Source of the DNA: Flaviflexus massiliensis
GTDB lineage: Bacteria; Actinomycetota; Actinomycetes; Actinomycetales; Actinomycetaceae
DNA: 64,000 nt
Direction: 5' to 3'
NCBI RefSeq assembly: GCF_001375495.1
Contig: NZ_LN831058.1
Span: forward strand, 1,508,768-1,572,767
In this document: one piece after another, positions 63,975 to 64,000 of the stretch
Layout of the letters: each line of letters begins with the position of its first letter
Numbering within the stretch: the stretch's first letter is position 1
The notes under the pieces: generated by a model
The model's database searches: none
What the model was told of the DNA's origin: nothing
Seen by the model: the letters and a program-made list of their open reading frames with translations, nothing else
Position numbers and translations under genes: made by a program

Positions 63975-64000
63975 ATGTGGCGCTGGCTCGTTTCGCCCCC
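63975..64000 (+). CDS. Possible 5' end of a gene cut by the window edge
   Basis: ATG 63975 starts MWRWLVSP and runs to the edge. TATCCT (63961–63966) ends 8 nt before it, so a leaderless start is possible. Too short to identify. Confidence 0.3.

Overview
The window looks like chromosome of a high-GC Gram-positive actinobacterium, most like the Actinomycetaceae. This rests on the SUF cluster with a Rieske protein, the DUF3000–RNase D–dxs neighbourhood, a phosphatidylinositol mannoside (PIM) operon, yajC–secD–secF–apt–rel, and a FimB/FimA-like sortase-assembled pilus locus. Most genes are packed with 1–4 nt start/stop overlaps. The assignment is from gene order and protein recognition only; no search was run.

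Layout. 1–3117: end of a SUF iron-sulfur operon (Rieske protein, sufC, sufS, sufU, sufT-like). 3118–4404: AT-richer, gene-poor DNA. 4405–10282: pilus island (tip adhesin, shaft pilin, class C sortase) with a perfect 15-bp hairpin between pilin and sortase. 10459–16968: dxs, convergent RNase D/DUF3000, a FemAB-type gene, DUF4870 and an SDR. 17101–23659: minus-strand glgX–treY–treZ operon turning glycogen into trehalose. 23703–26395: an IS256-family element broken by an IS3-family element, both with recognisable terminal repeats and target duplications. 26842–27335: tRNA-Val(CAC) facing a tRNA-Gly/Cys/Val(GAC) cluster. 27629–33013: accessory stretch with two decaying genes (VOC protein with an in-frame amber; GH92 mannosidase remnant with frameshift, nonsense codon and internal loss), a PASTA lipoprotein and an acetyl-CoA synthetase. 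33369–41090: thrS–pgsA–patA–pimA–membrane protein–PrsW–Nudix. 41152–51605: yebC, TauE/SafE permease, ruvC-ruvA-ruvB, yajC-secD-secF, apt and rel. 51460–60040: AbiEi-like protein, DUF349 protein, metallo-beta-lactamase-fold hydrolase, hisS and a coupled pair of dynamin-like GTPases. 60537–63905: DEAD-box helicase and MFS transporter.

How the parts work together: core translation, repair, secretion and stringent-response genes are intact and syntenic. Accessory differences concentrate in three places: the pilus island, the nested insertion sequences just upstream of the trehalose operon, and the tRNA-adjacent decay zone.

Most worth a second look: the dynamin pair with one degenerate GTPase subunit; the IS256 inverted repeat that would bury the transposase start codon in read-through RNA; three probable leaderless genes (rel, the hydrolase, hisS); a Cys-rich insertion in the hydrolase; and two unrelated-looking tandem repeat arrays (25 bp and 35 bp). 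I did not find a clearly new multi-gene system; the dynamin pair is the nearest candidate.
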